This document shows positions 28,767 to 40,079 of a DNA stretch of 59,013 nucleotides, one piece after another (the stretch's first letter is position 1; every line of letters starts with the position of its first letter). This stretch comes from a virus. The stretch covers positions 1 through 59,013 of the IMG/VR virus record IMGVR_UViG_3300030329_002180; one strand, given 5' to 3'. The notes beneath the pieces were generated by a model. That model was not told the origin of the DNA, searched no databases, and saw only the letters and a program-made list of their open reading frames with translations. The translations under genes and the position numbers were made by a program.

Positions 28767-31700
28767 ATGCGTAAATTAAAAAGAAATTTTGTAAAATCTA
28801 AGATGAATAAAGACCTGGATGACAGGTTTTTACCACCAGGAGAATATAGAGATGCGTTAAACATTAGTGTAATAACGAATCAAAATTCTAGTAGTGGTGC
28901 TATTCAGAATTCTAAAGGTAATGAACAAGTATCAGATACTAGTGGTACTTTACCAAAAGAATGTATTGGTGCTGTTAGTGACGAGAGTACTAATTCTGTT
29001 TACTATTTTGCGAGTACACATGATGATGATACTTCTAGAATTCAAAATTGGTCAACTCTTAGTGGTACTGGTGGTACTGAGCTTATAACCGATCCAACAA
29101 TGAGTTATAACTCTCAATCTAATCACCCTTTTTGGGACAATGGTCAAAACGCTGGAACTCACAACTGGCTGCCGGGTCCAGGATTCTTAAAAGTACTTAG
29201 TTTTGGTGCTTCTCAATCCCACTATTTTTGGAGTAATAGTATAACCTTACAAGATGGTCATACATATAAATTAGAATACGACATAACAGCTGTTAGTAAT
29301 GGCGCTGGACAACCTGCTAGTAGACTTTTTATAGCAAGTGGTGGTGGTACTAATGCTGGTTCTTATAGACCTGCTCAAGACTACGATTTAACAGTTGGAA
29401 CTGGACAATCTATAACTTTTACTTTCGACAAATCTCAAAATGGAAATAGTAATAATGTAAATATAAATTGGTGGCTTTATAAAACTTCTTCCAATAATGT
29501 TACAAAAACTATATCAGTAGACAACGTTAAACTATCTGATCAAACCGAATTAAATAGTGTTTATCAAGATATTATATATGAATATAAAGACAATAAAACA
29601 GCATTGGTATGTAATGACATCTATATGCTTGAAGTACCTTACGCTTCTGCGGCTTTAAATATTGCTAGTAAAACATTTACTAGTGAAATCTTATCAGAGG
29701 AATATTATTGGAGGATTGTTGATGAAGATTTAGAACCTATTGCTGATAGTGGCTGTAGAGGTATTGTTACTAGTTATAATACTAGTACTAATGTTGCTAC
29801 TTTAGAAACCGAAGATGGTGGTGCTATAGATTGGCCAGGTTCAAATTCAACAAACTATAGAATGGTTTTTACAAAACCAAAAATACTAGAGTTAACTACA
29901 CAGTCTAAAATGTCCGCTATAAATATTGTAGACGGTATGTTGTTTTGGACAGATGGATATAACGAACCTAAAAAAATAAATATAGAAAACTGTAAATTAG
30001 GTACGTCTAATTTCTTAACACCAACATACTTACATTTAGATGGTTTTGATGATGTTAATGATGGATTAACAGATTCTATAGTGAGATTAAGCAAAGAGCA
30101 TGTTACTGTAATAAGAAAAGCACCAACCGCACCACCAATAATTCAAAAAATAACAACAACATCGCTAAGTGGTTTGACTAATAGTGTTACCTTTACAGCT
30201 GACTTAGATGCTTTAGGGTCAGGTGGTGGTATGGGGTTACAAGTTATAGTTCCAGGTGATAGTATAACTGTTACAACTAATGAAAATAGCTCAACAACAA
30301 GTTTACAATCTGGTGATACATTACAAATATTACAAGGTGGTCCAGATGTAGATAATTTTACTATTCCAGATATAACAGCTACAATAGATAGTTTTAGCGG
30401 AACATCTTTAACCTTAAGAATTACTTATGTTAATGAAGATGTAGATTATAGTAATAGTGAACCTTACAATTGTCAAAAGGGAGAAACAATGACTTTGTAT
30501 AGGGAAAAGTTTGTAAAATTTGCTTTAAGATATAAATATATAGACGGAGAACATTCTTCTTTATCGCCGTTTTCTACAGTTTGTTTTCAACCAGAAGATT
30601 ATGTTTGGGATAGTAATAGTGGTTCTAATTTGGGAATGTTAAATAAAGTTAAACATTTAGGTATGTGGGGTTTTGTTAGAAGTGATATACCAAAAGATGT
30701 TGTAGCTATAGATATATTATATAAACAATCTAATTCACCATCTATATTTAACTTTAAAACAGTAGTTCGTGATAGTTCTGCCTGGAACGAAGTCGGATTA
30801 GGATATAGTGGTAGGGGTCATAGAGGTTACCTAACATTTAGCGCTGAGGAATTACATGGAATGCTACCATCATCACAATTGTTAAGATCTTGGGACGCTG
30901 TTCCTAGATCAGCTGTAGCACAGGAGGTTGTTGGTAATAGATTAGTATATGGTAATTATAAACAAAATTACGATTTAAAAAGTGGTGGAGTTGATATTGA
31001 TTTTCAAATAACAGCAAATTCATACGCTGGTCGTTATAATTCTTACTCTAAAGAAGGATTATTATCTTGTAAATCTTTAAGAAGGTATCAAGTTGGTGTT
31101 GTTTACGGGGATGTTTATGGAAGAGAAACAGCTGTGCTAACAAGTGAGGGTGGTTCTGTTGATATACCTGAATCTATTACAAATGGTAGAAACTTGTTAG
31201 AAGCTCAAATAAATTCAACCCCACCACCTTGGGCTGATTATTATCGTTATTATGTTAAAGAATCTTCTTCTGAATATTATAATTTTGCTTTAGATAGATG
31301 GTATGATGCTGGTGATAATAATATTTGGTTAGTTTTCCACTCTGCTGATAGAAATAAAGTTACAGAAGATTCTATATTATACTTAAAAAAGAAACATGGT
31401 AAAAACGAAGGGGTTGGTGGAAATGTAAGTGTTAAAGTTTTGTCTATTGAAAACGAAGCACCTGATATAACAAAAACAACTTATAAAATTTTAACAGCTT
31501 ATAGTGGTCAAGATGAAAACGTAAGAAACGGTTTATCAACAACCGGTACTTATAATAGTGCTAGATACGGTTTTGTAGAAACCCCTGTGTATGTTGATGC
31601 TGCTGCATCCACACCAGTTCAACAGTCTCCACCATTAGTACCTTTTAAAGGTAATATCAACCCAGGTGATACTTTTATTGATATAGATCATTTAGCTTGG

Positions 31701-34700
31701 GAAGATTCTGATTTAGCTGGCTTAGAAAATGATTGGTGGAATCAAGGTTACGGTGGACAATTGGTTATGAAAGTACATAGAGTAGGAACTTATTCCGAAG
31801 AATATGTAGTTTCAAATATACAAACACCCTCTAATTCAACTACAGCAGCTACGTATGATAGATATAGAATAACATTAGATAAGCCTTTAGGAAGTGATGT
31901 TTCCTTTGTTAAAATAAACGCACATCACGCGACTGTACCTTTTCAAATGAATACTCATGTTGATTTAGTTTTTTACAACAAAATAATAGCACCTAAACCA
32001 GAACATATAGGTAAATTTTTCGTCAAGGTTCAAAAAACTCCAGAAATACAAAACTACGTAATGACCGATGGTAAAAACATTGAAACTAGAGATTTCATGG
32101 AGTTAGCAGTACCTTATTTAGCTCATAATGCTATTTATTATAGTGATGGTAGTACCGGTATATCAACAACTCACGCTAATGTTACCGCTGGTAGTAATAA
32201 AGCCGGAGGAATAGAAGGTGCAACGCATACAACTTACGCTGCTGATGATGGATCTGCTGAATGGCACTATAGAATTGAGGGTAGAACTGCCAACTTTACA
32301 AACACTGGTGTTAACGCTAGGACTGAAACTGAGTGGCAAGATTACTGCAATAGACATTCTTTAAACAATGCTACAGATGAATTTATAGCTATATTTAAAG
32401 AACCTTACACACAATTAAAACAATGGTATTATCAAAATGGTCCAAATTGGACACCTCTATATAAAGCTTCTGATGGAACAGTTGATGCTAGTAGTGGTGG
32501 TTCATGGACAAATACTGGTTCAGCGGTAGTACCCGCTATTGGTAATAACTGGACTGACAATAATCCAGCTAGATTTGTAAATGGTACAGATGATGCGGAT
32601 GGTTACAAAACAAGTATACCTGTTTATATGGATACTTTATATGCGCAACAAGGTGGTGGTTGGGATGGACATATTTGGTCTCAGTATGATGGTGCTGAAC
32701 CTAATAATTTTCCTGAAACATCGGTGGTTAGAAACGGTGCTGGAGCCGATAAAGGTAGTACAGCTATGGGATTTGTTTATGTTGCTGGTACGAACGAATA
32801 TTCGGATGATAAATTGTGGACTTTCTGGAACAGACTGACTGTTAACGCTAAATATGGTACTTTTCAAAAGTTTTATTTTAAAGATGATCCAGATAAAATA
32901 ATATACACTGTTAACAATGCTTATTGGCATAGAGCATTAAAACTACACACGGCTTCAGGCTCAAACCCTACTAATCCAGGTTGTAATGATGCTAAAATAT
33001 CTAGAATAGTATTAGATAAACCATTAGGACAAGGACCAAGTGGGTGGTCACCGGTATACCATTCTTCTGTAAACGCTGGATCAGCAAATTACCCAGCGAC
33101 TATTGACACTGGTATAGGTTATAGTGATCCAAGTAATACACAATTAACAACAACTATAGTTCTTATAGATGAACAATTCGATAACGATGATACATTTACA
33201 GTTGATAGTCCAGCTGTTTTTGAAACAAAACCTATAATAGAAGAAGGTGTTGATATTTATTACGAAGCAGGTCCAGCTATACCAATAAAATTAAAAACAC
33301 AAGAACAATTATCTATATCAGCTTATGGTAAATATTTACCTAGTGAAACAGAAAAAATAGCAGTGAAGGGATCTGCTATAGAAGTAGATTACTCTGGTAA
33401 TGGTGGTGGTACTTTTCAATCTACAGTTGAAAGTGTTAACACTAATGGTATTATAGTTTGTGAAGATACTGAGGGTACAGCTGGTGATATAGTTAACGGT
33501 GATATTGGTAGGGTATACTTTAGATATGACCATAAAGACATGGGTTATATAAGTTTTAAAGTTGAAGCACATAGTTCTACTGGAGCACCACCAAAAATGT
33601 ATTTAACACCAAAGCATACTATTCATGGTAGACCAAACGGTATTTCTTATGGTAATTGTTTTTCTTTTGGTAATGGTGTTGAATCCGATAGAATACGAGA
33701 TGATTTTAATACGGTTGTAATGGGGAAAGGTGATATAGCGTCAACTACATTACCATCTGTTGAGAAAGAGAATCATCATAAATATGGCTTAATATATTCT
33801 GGTATATATAATTCTAAAACAGGATTAAATGATTTAAATCAATTTATAGCAGCGGAAAATATAACTAAAGACTTGAATCCTGATTATGGATCAATTCAAA
33901 AACTAAACACAAGAGAATCAGATATGACGGTTCTATGTGAAGACAAGATATTAAAGTTATTGATTAACAAAAACTCTTTATACAATGCTGATGCTTCTAC
34001 AAATATATCAGCTAGCAATATAGTTTTAGGACAAGAAGTTCCTTATGTTGGTGAATATGGAATAGCTAAAAATCCGGAATCATTCTCTCAACATGGTTAT
34101 AAATCTTATTTTACAGATAGAAGTAGAGGTGCAGTGTTACGTTTATCTAAAGATGGTTTAACAACTATATCTAAAAATGGATTAGAAACTTATTTTGACG
34201 AAAATATAAGAGGTAAAGATTTTATTATAGGTACTTATGATGCTAAAAAATATGAATATAATATAACTTACAAAAAACCAGGGCCAACAGCTATTAGTAA
34301 AAGTATTAGTAATAACAACAAAACAATCACGTTTGAAAAACCACCCATAAACTACACCTGGAAGGTTGGAATGGAAATAGAGGGTGATGGTTTGGTGAGA
34401 GGTACAACAATTTCATCTATTACAACAGATACTCAAATTATTGTTAGTAATGCTATGATAGGTACTTTTGAAGCTGGTCAAGAATATAATGCTTTTGAAA
34501 AAGAAACAATAAGTTTCAATGATATATCTAACGGTTGGGTTAGTTTTAGATCTTTTTTACCTGAAAATGGATTAAGTGTTAGAGGTGAATACTTTACATA
34601 TAGAGATGGTGATATGTATCAACATTATTTAAACGATACAGCTAATGAATATTATGGTGTTTCATATAATTCAAATATAACAACTATATTTAATGATGCC

Positions 34701-36548
34701 GCTGAAATAGTAAAGGATTTTAAAATTTTATCTTATTTAGGTAGTAAACCTAAAACTTTTGCTTCTACTAATAATAACCAAACAGTAGATTATGGTTGGT
34801 ATGTAAAAGATATACAAACAGATTTAGAAGAGGGTTATGTGGGTAAATTTGAGAAAAAAGAAGGTAAGTTTTTCGGTTATATAAAAGGTAAATATTTAAC
34901 AACGAACGCTAGTGGTAACACACAGAGAAAACTTTTAGGTACCGCTGAAGAGTTTACAACACAAGGTTTAGGTAATGTTGTTGATTTTAACTCTCAACCT
35001 GGTTGGTATAATAGTGTTAATTTAACTTTCTCAAATATAGTACACGAGTCTGCTCACAATGCAAACGATGGTGGATTTGATGTTAGTGTAACTGGAATAC
35101 CCGCGGATAGAGGTGTTAGACTATATGATAGTAATAATAATATAATTAGTACCATGTTAGAAAATGATAGTGCTGGTACACATTCAGAAACATTTACTAA
35201 TTTAGCTCCAGAAACATATGATTTAGTTGTTTTTAACGAGAGTAATGGAACTGAAGATGTGCAAATAACTTCTCCTACAGCGATTGTTAATCCTTATTTA
35301 GCATTTAATTTTGTTGATTTTGCTGGAAATACTGGATTTACATTTACAGAACCCACCACATACCAAGGTACTGATGGAGAGATTGCATTTACTATTAAAT
35401 CTTACGGGCAATCTGGTAGTAAAAGCTGGAGATTACAAAGGAATGACGGTAATAATTGGAATACTATACAGGAAGATGCTTATTCGTTTGGTGATGGAAC
35501 AACAGAAACACTTAGTGTTGTTATTAAAAATACTAATTCCACTATTAATGGTGTTATAGTTAACGCTATAGATGAACCTACTTTAATGGGTGGAACATAT
35601 AGATTACATTCTAAATTAGGTGGACAATTACATCAAGTTGGTAATAGTTTTGATACTATAAGCGCGGCTATGCCATTTGGCTCAGGTGTAACTGGTGTAT
35701 ACCACATATCAACACTTACAGCTATTCAAGAAACTGCTTTTCAAACGCATGATTGTGAATTAAGATTTGATCTATTTAATTTCTCCTTCCAAAGTGGTGT
35801 TAATAATACTGATGTTAGTTGGAAAATATTTGATCAAACCAACAATGTGGTACATGATGGGACGCAGTTAAATCAAAGTAATTTTGGTTCTTGGGTTAAT
35901 ATCCCATATTGGATTAGAAAAGGAGATGGTTCTTTTGGTTCTTCCGGTAATACGACATCTGGTCTTAGTATTCCGGGTGGTATATTTGGTGGTCAAGTTT
36001 ATAGAGTACAAGCTTATATTAGAGATGCTAATGGCGCTTGGGTTGCAAAAGCAAATGATTATAGAGAAGTAACAACGTTAGCATTTAATACTTCACCACC
36101 TACATCGATGTTATCAGTTTATCAAATTACTAATGAAACAGTTGGTGGTCTAAATGATGGTAGAATTGAATTCTTTATTCACCAAGATCCAGATGATACT
36201 GGTTATACAACTGGTATTGGATTTAAAATATTTAGAGACATTGATCTTGTAACACCAATAATAGATTGTTCAACTGGTGCAGCTATAAACAATGTTACAT
36301 GGCCTTTAGACGCTAACGCAAGTACTGATGAACAAGTAACAGTATCTATATCAGGTGATTCTTTATTAGCTTATTTTGAAAAAGGTTGGCAAGCTGGTCA
36401 ACAGGTATCAGCACCTAACCAAGTGTATGGTCTCAATGGTGATACGTATAGAATACAAGCTACATATCAAGGTAACGATATAACTGGTGAATTTATAGAT
36501 GTTACAGTTTCAATAGATACAGCTCAAACACATGATAATATAAATTAA
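28767..36548 (+). CDS. giant P22 gp10-like tail stabilisation protein fused to fibre modules
   Basis: The 2593-aa protein starts with K-M-N-K-D-L-D-D-R-F-L-P-P-G-E-Y-R-D-A-L-N (about 12-32), the signature of P22 gp10-type stabilisation proteins, which form a beta-propeller hub under the portal. Residues about 101-255 are a carbohydrate-binding-like beta-sandwich (I-T-L-Q-D-G-H-T-Y-K-L-E-Y-D-I and a closing V-D-N-V-K-L strand), inserted into the hub. The last 500 residues are SprB-like modules with recurring G/E-x-T-Y strands (A-P-E-T-Y-D-L, G-G-T-Y-R-L, G-D-T-Y-R-I). The product would be hub and fibre in one chain. Typical gp10 is about 470 aa, so this is a striking fusion. Confidence 0.75.
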   Translation: MRKLKRNFVKSKMNKDLDDRFLPPGEYRDALNISVITNQNSSSGAIQNSKGNEQVSDTSGTLPKECIGAVSDESTNSVYYFASTHDDDTSRIQNWSTLSGTGGTELITDPTMSYNSQSNHPFWDNGQNAGTHNWLPGPGFLKVLSFGASQSHYFWSNSITLQDGHTYKLEYDITAVSNGAGQPASRLFIASGGGTNAGSYRPAQDYDLTVGTGQSITFTFDKSQNGNSNNVNINWWLYKTSSNNVTKTISVDNVKLSDQTELNSVYQDIIYEYKDNKTALVCNDIYMLEVPYASAALNIASKTFTSEILSEEYYWRIVDEDLEPIADSGCRGIVTSYNTSTNVATLETEDGGAIDWPGSNSTNYRMVFTKPKILELTTQSKMSAINIVDGMLFWTDGYNEPKKINIENCKLGTSNFLTPTYLHLDGFDDVNDGLTDSIVRLSKEHVTVIRKAPTAPPIIQKITTTSLSGLTNSVTFTADLDALGSGGGMGLQVIVPGDSITVTTNENSSTTSLQSGDTLQILQGGPDVDNFTIPDITATIDSFSGTSLTLRITYVNEDVDYSNSEPYNCQKGETMTLYREKFVKFALRYKYIDGEHSSLSPFSTVCFQPEDYVWDSNSGSNLGMLNKVKHLGMWGFVRSDIPKDVVAIDILYKQSNSPSIFNFKTVVRDSSAWNEVGLGYSGRGHRGYLTFSAEELHGMLPSSQLLRSWDAVPRSAVAQEVVGNRLVYGNYKQNYDLKSGGVDIDFQITANSYAGRYNSYSKEGLLSCKSLRRYQVGVVYGDVYGRETAVLTSEGGSVDIPESITNGRNLLEAQINSTPPPWADYYRYYVKESSSEYYNFALDRWYDAGDNNIWLVFHSADRNKVTEDSILYLKKKHGKNEGVGGNVSVKVLSIENEAPDITKTTYKILTAYSGQDENVRNGLSTTGTYNSARYGFVETPVYVDAAASTPVQQSPPLVPFKGNINPGDTFIDIDHLAWEDSDLAGLENDWWNQGYGGQLVMKVHRVGTYSEEYVVSNIQTPSNSTTAATYDRYRITLDKPLGSDVSFVKINAHHATVPFQMNTHVDLVFYNKIIAPKPEHIGKFFVKVQKTPEIQNYVMTDGKNIETRDFMELAVPYLAHNAIYYSDGSTGISTTHANVTAGSNKAGGIEGATHTTYAADDGSAEWHYRIEGRTANFTNTGVNARTETEWQDYCNRHSLNNATDEFIAIFKEPYTQLKQWYYQNGPNWTPLYKASDGTVDASSGGSWTNTGSAVVPAIGNNWTDNNPARFVNGTDDADGYKTSIPVYMDTLYAQQGGGWDGHIWSQYDGAEPNNFPETSVVRNGAGADKGSTAMGFVYVAGTNEYSDDKLWTFWNRLTVNAKYGTFQKFYFKDDPDKIIYTVNNAYWHRALKLHTASGSNPTNPGCNDAKISRIVLDKPLGQGPSGWSPVYHSSVNAGSANYPATIDTGIGYSDPSNTQLTTTIVLIDEQFDNDDTFTVDSPAVFETKPIIEEGVDIYYEAGPAIPIKLKTQEQLSISAYGKYLPSETEKIAVKGSAIEVDYSGNGGGTFQSTVESVNTNGIIVCEDTEGTAGDIVNGDIGRVYFRYDHKDMGYISFKVEAHSSTGAPPKMYLTPKHTIHGRPNGISYGNCFSFGNGVESDRIRDDFNTVVMGKGDIASTTLPSVEKENHHKYGLIYSGIYNSKTGLNDLNQFIAAENITKDLNPDYGSIQKLNTRESDMTVLCEDKILKLLINKNSLYNADASTNISASNIVLGQEVPYVGEYGIAKNPESFSQHGYKSYFTDRSRGAVLRLSKDGLTTISKNGLETYFDENIRGKDFIIGTYDAKKYEYNITYKKPGPTAISKSISNNNKTITFEKPPINYTWKVGMEIEGDGLVRGTTISSITTDTQIIVSNAMIGTFEAGQEYNAFEKETISFNDISNGWVSFRSFLPENGLSVRGEYFTYRDGDMYQHYLNDTANEYYGVSYNSNITTIFNDAAEIVKDFKILSYLGSKPKTFASTNNNQTVDYGWYVKDIQTDLEEGYVGKFEKKEGKFFGYIKGKYLTTNASGNTQRKLLGTAEEFTTQGLGNVVDFNSQPGWYNSVNLTFSNIVHESAHNANDGGFDVSVTGIPADRGVRLYDSNNNIISTMLENDSAGTHSETFTNLAPETYDLVVFNESNGTEDVQITSPTAIVNPYLAFNFVDFAGNTGFTFTEPTTYQGTDGEIAFTIKSYGQSGSKSWRLQRNDGNNWNTIQEDAYSFGDGTTETLSVVIKNTNSTINGVIVNAIDEPTLMGGTYRLHSKLGGQLHQVGNSFDTISAAMPFGSGVTGVYHISTLTAIQETAFQTHDCELRFDLFNFSFQSGVNNTDVSWKIFDQTNNVVHDGTQLNQSNFGSWVNIPYWIRKGDGSFGSSGNTTSGLSIPGGIFGGQVYRVQAYIRDANGAWVAKANDYREVTTLAFNTSPPTSMLSVYQITNETVGGLNDGRIEFFIHQDPDDTGYTTGIGFKIFRDIDLVTPIIDCSTGAAINNVTWPLDANASTDEQVTVSISGDSLLAYFEKGWQAGQQVSAPNQVYGLNGDTYRIQATYQGNDITGEFIDVTVSIDTAQTHDNIN

Positions 36549-36560
36549 ACAATAAATAAA

Positions 36561-38843
36561 ATGCCAATAACAGGAACAGGACCTACTAACAGTGACATGG
36601 AAATGGTTTTTGACAACGCTTTTGAAACTTTAAGTTCAAATCAAAGCGCTAGTACAAATGGTGATCATTGGACCACTGGTCCTCACACAACAATAAATCA
36701 CACTAACAACAGAGCGGAAACAGCGGGCGCAAGTTATCAAGATGTTATGTTATCTCAAAGCAACAGTAATAATACTAGTGTAAACATGCACACTTTTCAA
36801 GCTGGTAAAGTGTATAAAGTACAAATTGTTGTGGAGACTTATACTTCTGGAACTATAAATCTAGTACCAAAATCAATTGGAGGAGTTTATGATGGTTGTT
36901 TTCTTAGTGAGGATGATTATGGAGAGGGTGAACCTCAAGATGGTAGTAGCGGTAATTATAGTACAGAATACGAGTTTACACTAGATAATGGCGCTGGAAC
37001 ATATAATGTATATATGAGAGCTAGATATATTGATGATAGTTATCTCGAGTTACAAGCAGGCTACAACGGTTTTTCTGGCACTATAGGTTCAATAAGTGTA
37101 ACTGGTGGTATTGATGGAAAAATTAATTTTTCAATTGATAATAATGCTGGTGTAACTGGTTATAATGATTTAAGTTTTAGATTAGTTAGAACTTCAGGAT
37201 CGGCTGAATTAGTAAATGGTTACGACAGGGGTGTAACATGGGGCACAACTAATCCACCTGTAGAAATAGAGATTGGTCCAAGAAGTAAAATAGATGGCGT
37301 TTGGACTAGTTCTAACGCTAGGAAATTAAGCGTCTTTAATCAACAAACAATGATTGATTTGATACCTGGAACTTATAAACTATACAAAACAGTTGGTGGT
37401 GTTGATACAGACGAATTAAACAATAGCGGTAATATCGTTACATATGAGGATATTGTGATAGACCCTTATCAAGGTGCAGCCCCACCGGTTATTGTAGGTG
37501 GTAATGGTGGTGGTGGTGGTGGTAGTGCTCCTGTAGGAAGTTCTATAAAATTTAATCCTTACGACCCTGCTAACACTAACAATGATGATGGTCCTGCGGT
37601 ATATATAGATCCAAACACAGGTACAGGTCAAGGTAACCATATGTATGGTTGGCCATCAAATCCCACCGCAAGTCAAACTTACAATAATGGTGATGGAAGT
37701 TTTTGGGTTGCCATATGGATATATATAGAATCTGCTACTAATAACTGGGGTGATACTATGGGAGATAGTAAATATAAAACAATAGCATCACATGGTTATT
37801 GGAATAATTGGAGTGCTGCAGGTAGACAGGGTAGAATTTGGCATGCTGGATTAACTGAATATGCTGGTAAAAAAGGTTTAGCTTTTACAGTGCGTACTAT
37901 GGATTGGTTAAGTCACCCACAATCTACGATGGTATATGGAAAGGGTGATACTTTTACTAGAGTTACGCAGTATGTAGATCTTTGGGGTGATAATGCAGAT
38001 AGTACTTATGGTATAAAATTAAACCAATGGAATCAATTAGTTTTTCAGCATGATGGAACAGATATTAGTTCAGCTATGATAGATAGAATAAAGAATACGG
38101 GTGGATACAGTAATACCTGGGGTGGTCCTTTTAACTTTGATCAAAATGCTAGTTATCACTTTAATAGTGCTGGTTATCCACCGGCAATCAATACCGTGCT
38201 TTCAGTACCTCAAAGAGTAACTGATGGGGTGAATGGTGGTCATATTTACGTTAACGGTTTAAAAGTTGGTGGAGATGGGGTTAACCAAGGTGGTTTATAT
38301 GGAAGTAGTTTGTGCCACACCCCGTTCAATGATGATCTACAAACAAACGCTATTAAGTTGTCACAAGCAAAACAATCTAGTAACCGTTTGTTTCCAGGTC
38401 CATTTGGAGGTAGTTACAACTCGGATAAATACTCTATAATGGTTGGTTGTAACGGTTCACCAGCCTATAACGAAAACGCAGCCGTCGGAGCGGCAACCAA
38501 TCCTAATGGAGGAACTGTTAATACGTTTACGTTTTCACCTAAACACGATGCAGGAGCTGGACATCATGTTTATTTTGATAATTTTATGATGGGTGGCTCG
38601 CTTTTAACAGATACAGAAATTTCTAATATGTACACTTATAATAGTTTTAATGCAAATGGTAGTTTTGCTGATGATAGTATATATAATGATACTAGACTAA
38701 ACTTATGGTTTAAATTTGATGAAAATACAGGTTCAGAATTAATCGCTCATCATATCGCAGTTGGAACCGCAAATTCAACGAGTAAAAAAGGAAGTTTTAC
38801 TAATAATTTTTCAGATTGGGACGACAACACAACACATAGTTAA
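36561..38843 (+). CDS. 760-aa tail fibre with SprB-like and LamG-like domains
   Basis: The N-terminal 185 residues form a jelly-roll-like domain (G-K-V-Y-K-V-Q-I-V-V-E-T-Y). An SprB-like module follows (G-G-I-D-G-K-I-N-F-S-I, ending L-I-P-G-T-Y-K-L-Y), related to the end of the preceding giant protein. A Gly-rich hinge (about 310-320) leads into a LamG/concanavalin-like domain with aromatic-rich loops and N-Q-L-V-F-Q-H-D-G-T. It looks like an adhesion fibre. Glycan binding is inferred from fold pattern and context. Confidence 0.65.
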   Translation: MPITGTGPTNSDMEMVFDNAFETLSSNQSASTNGDHWTTGPHTTINHTNNRAETAGASYQDVMLSQSNSNNTSVNMHTFQAGKVYKVQIVVETYTSGTINLVPKSIGGVYDGCFLSEDDYGEGEPQDGSSGNYSTEYEFTLDNGAGTYNVYMRARYIDDSYLELQAGYNGFSGTIGSISVTGGIDGKINFSIDNNAGVTGYNDLSFRLVRTSGSAELVNGYDRGVTWGTTNPPVEIEIGPRSKIDGVWTSSNARKLSVFNQQTMIDLIPGTYKLYKTVGGVDTDELNNSGNIVTYEDIVIDPYQGAAPPVIVGGNGGGGGGSAPVGSSIKFNPYDPANTNNDDGPAVYIDPNTGTGQGNHMYGWPSNPTASQTYNNGDGSFWVAIWIYIESATNNWGDTMGDSKYKTIASHGYWNNWSAAGRQGRIWHAGLTEYAGKKGLAFTVRTMDWLSHPQSTMVYGKGDTFTRVTQYVDLWGDNADSTYGIKLNQWNQLVFQHDGTDISSAMIDRIKNTGGYSNTWGGPFNFDQNASYHFNSAGYPPAINTVLSVPQRVTDGVNGGHIYVNGLKVGGDGVNQGGLYGSSLCHTPFNDDLQTNAIKLSQAKQSSNRLFPGPFGGSYNSDKYSIMVGCNGSPAYNENAAVGAATNPNGGTVNTFTFSPKHDAGAGHHVYFDNFMMGGSLLTDTEISNMYTYNSFNANGSFADDSIYNDTRLNLWFKFDENTGSELIAHHIAVGTANSTSKKGSFTNNFSDWDDNTTHS

Positions 38844-38856
38844 AAATAAAATATAA

Positions 38857-40068
38857 ATGAAAAAATCAGCAACCACTAAATTAAACACACCGAGTTCTGT
38901 AACGGGTAACACTACTACTATAGCTACCGGTACGAAAAGCCAAACTGCTAGTGATGGAGTCGTTTCGCAGGTTGCAACCGTTACCGTTAGTAGTGGTCAT
39001 TATATTGGAAAATTTTCAACAACAGAATTTACTGAAATATTTAATGTTACTTTACAAGCTGATACAGGAAGTAATTATTATTATTCAGCTCAACCATATC
39101 TATCTATTGAAAATGAAGTTGCCACTTACAAACAAACACAAGTTAATACCTATGATGATGATGGTAAAATAACTAAATGCGTTTTAACACTTTTCTATAA
39201 AGCTAGCACAGACGAGGTACAAAACGTTATACCTGAAGTTGACGTTAATTTTACTGTTGCTCAAACAACTGCTACTGTTAAAAAATTATATTCTATAGGA
39301 TGTGTAAGTAATCTAGTTGGTACAACAAGTCCTTTATATGTTTTTTGTAAAGGTGATATTGGAGCACAGTTTAAAATGAGTGTTAAAGATGAAGACGATA
39401 ATGAAGTCGCTACAACCTCTTTAGTTAGAACTATAACACCTGAAACTATCAATGATTTAGATATAGAAAGCATGGATTATGTAAAACAAAAAAAACCAGG
39501 TGTTAAAGTGTGTAAATATAATATTCCAGCTAGATCTTCTAAAAAAGTTTGGACTGTTACGCCAACTGTACACACGGGTACAACCGCTGGTAGTGGATTA
39601 GCAGCTATTACTTTTACACAAACACCTATAGTTGATATTTCTTTTACAGCAACAACAACAGGTTTAAGCAATGTTACCATGTCTACGGCTGTTACAAATA
39701 GTAATGACGTGTCTACTGGTAGTGTTATAAAATCTACTGGTAGTACTCTATTTTCAGTAGAAGATGCGCCTACTGGTAGGTTGGTTTTTACTATAACAAG
39801 CACTGGTAGCGCCATCACGGTAGACACAACTTTTAACAACGGTTTACCTATATTTAATCAAGCATTATCTGCTGTGGCTGCTGATAGTTCTAGTTTTACA
39901 AATATCACTGGTGGTGGTGTAAACGAATGCTTGTTTGAGTTTAATGATTTTTCTATAGAGCAAACAACTACACATATAATAACTTTAAAATGTAATTATA
40001 AAATTAAAGTAAGTGCTACAGCTGATTTCGCTATAGGTTTAACGCTTAATGATTTTATTAATCAATAA
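38857..40068 (+). CDS. 403-aa all-beta tail protein
   Basis: Thr/Ser/Val-rich strands throughout, with several two-sheet units (for example K-C-V-L-T-L-F-Y-K-A, V-W-T-V-T-P-T-V-H-T-G-T and V-D-I-S-F-T-A-T-T-T). The units resemble Ig-like beta-sandwiches, though no repeat is regular enough to name. It sits inside the fibre cluster and is most likely a fibre or baseplate-associated component. The start has an A-rich leader (AAAATAAAATATAA). Confidence 0.6.
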   Translation: MKKSATTKLNTPSSVTGNTTTIATGTKSQTASDGVVSQVATVTVSSGHYIGKFSTTEFTEIFNVTLQADTGSNYYYSAQPYLSIENEVATYKQTQVNTYDDDGKITKCVLTLFYKASTDEVQNVIPEVDVNFTVAQTTATVKKLYSIGCVSNLVGTTSPLYVFCKGDIGAQFKMSVKDEDDNEVATTSLVRTITPETINDLDIESMDYVKQKKPGVKVCKYNIPARSSKKVWTVTPTVHTGTTAGSGLAAITFTQTPIVDISFTATTTGLSNVTMSTAVTNSNDVSTGSVIKSTGSTLFSVEDAPTGRLVFTITSTGSAITVDTTFNNGLPIFNQALSAVAADSSSFTNITGGGVNECLFEFNDFSIEQTTTHIITLKCNYKIKVSATADFAIGLTLNDFINQ

Positions 40069-40079
40069 AAATATAAAAT

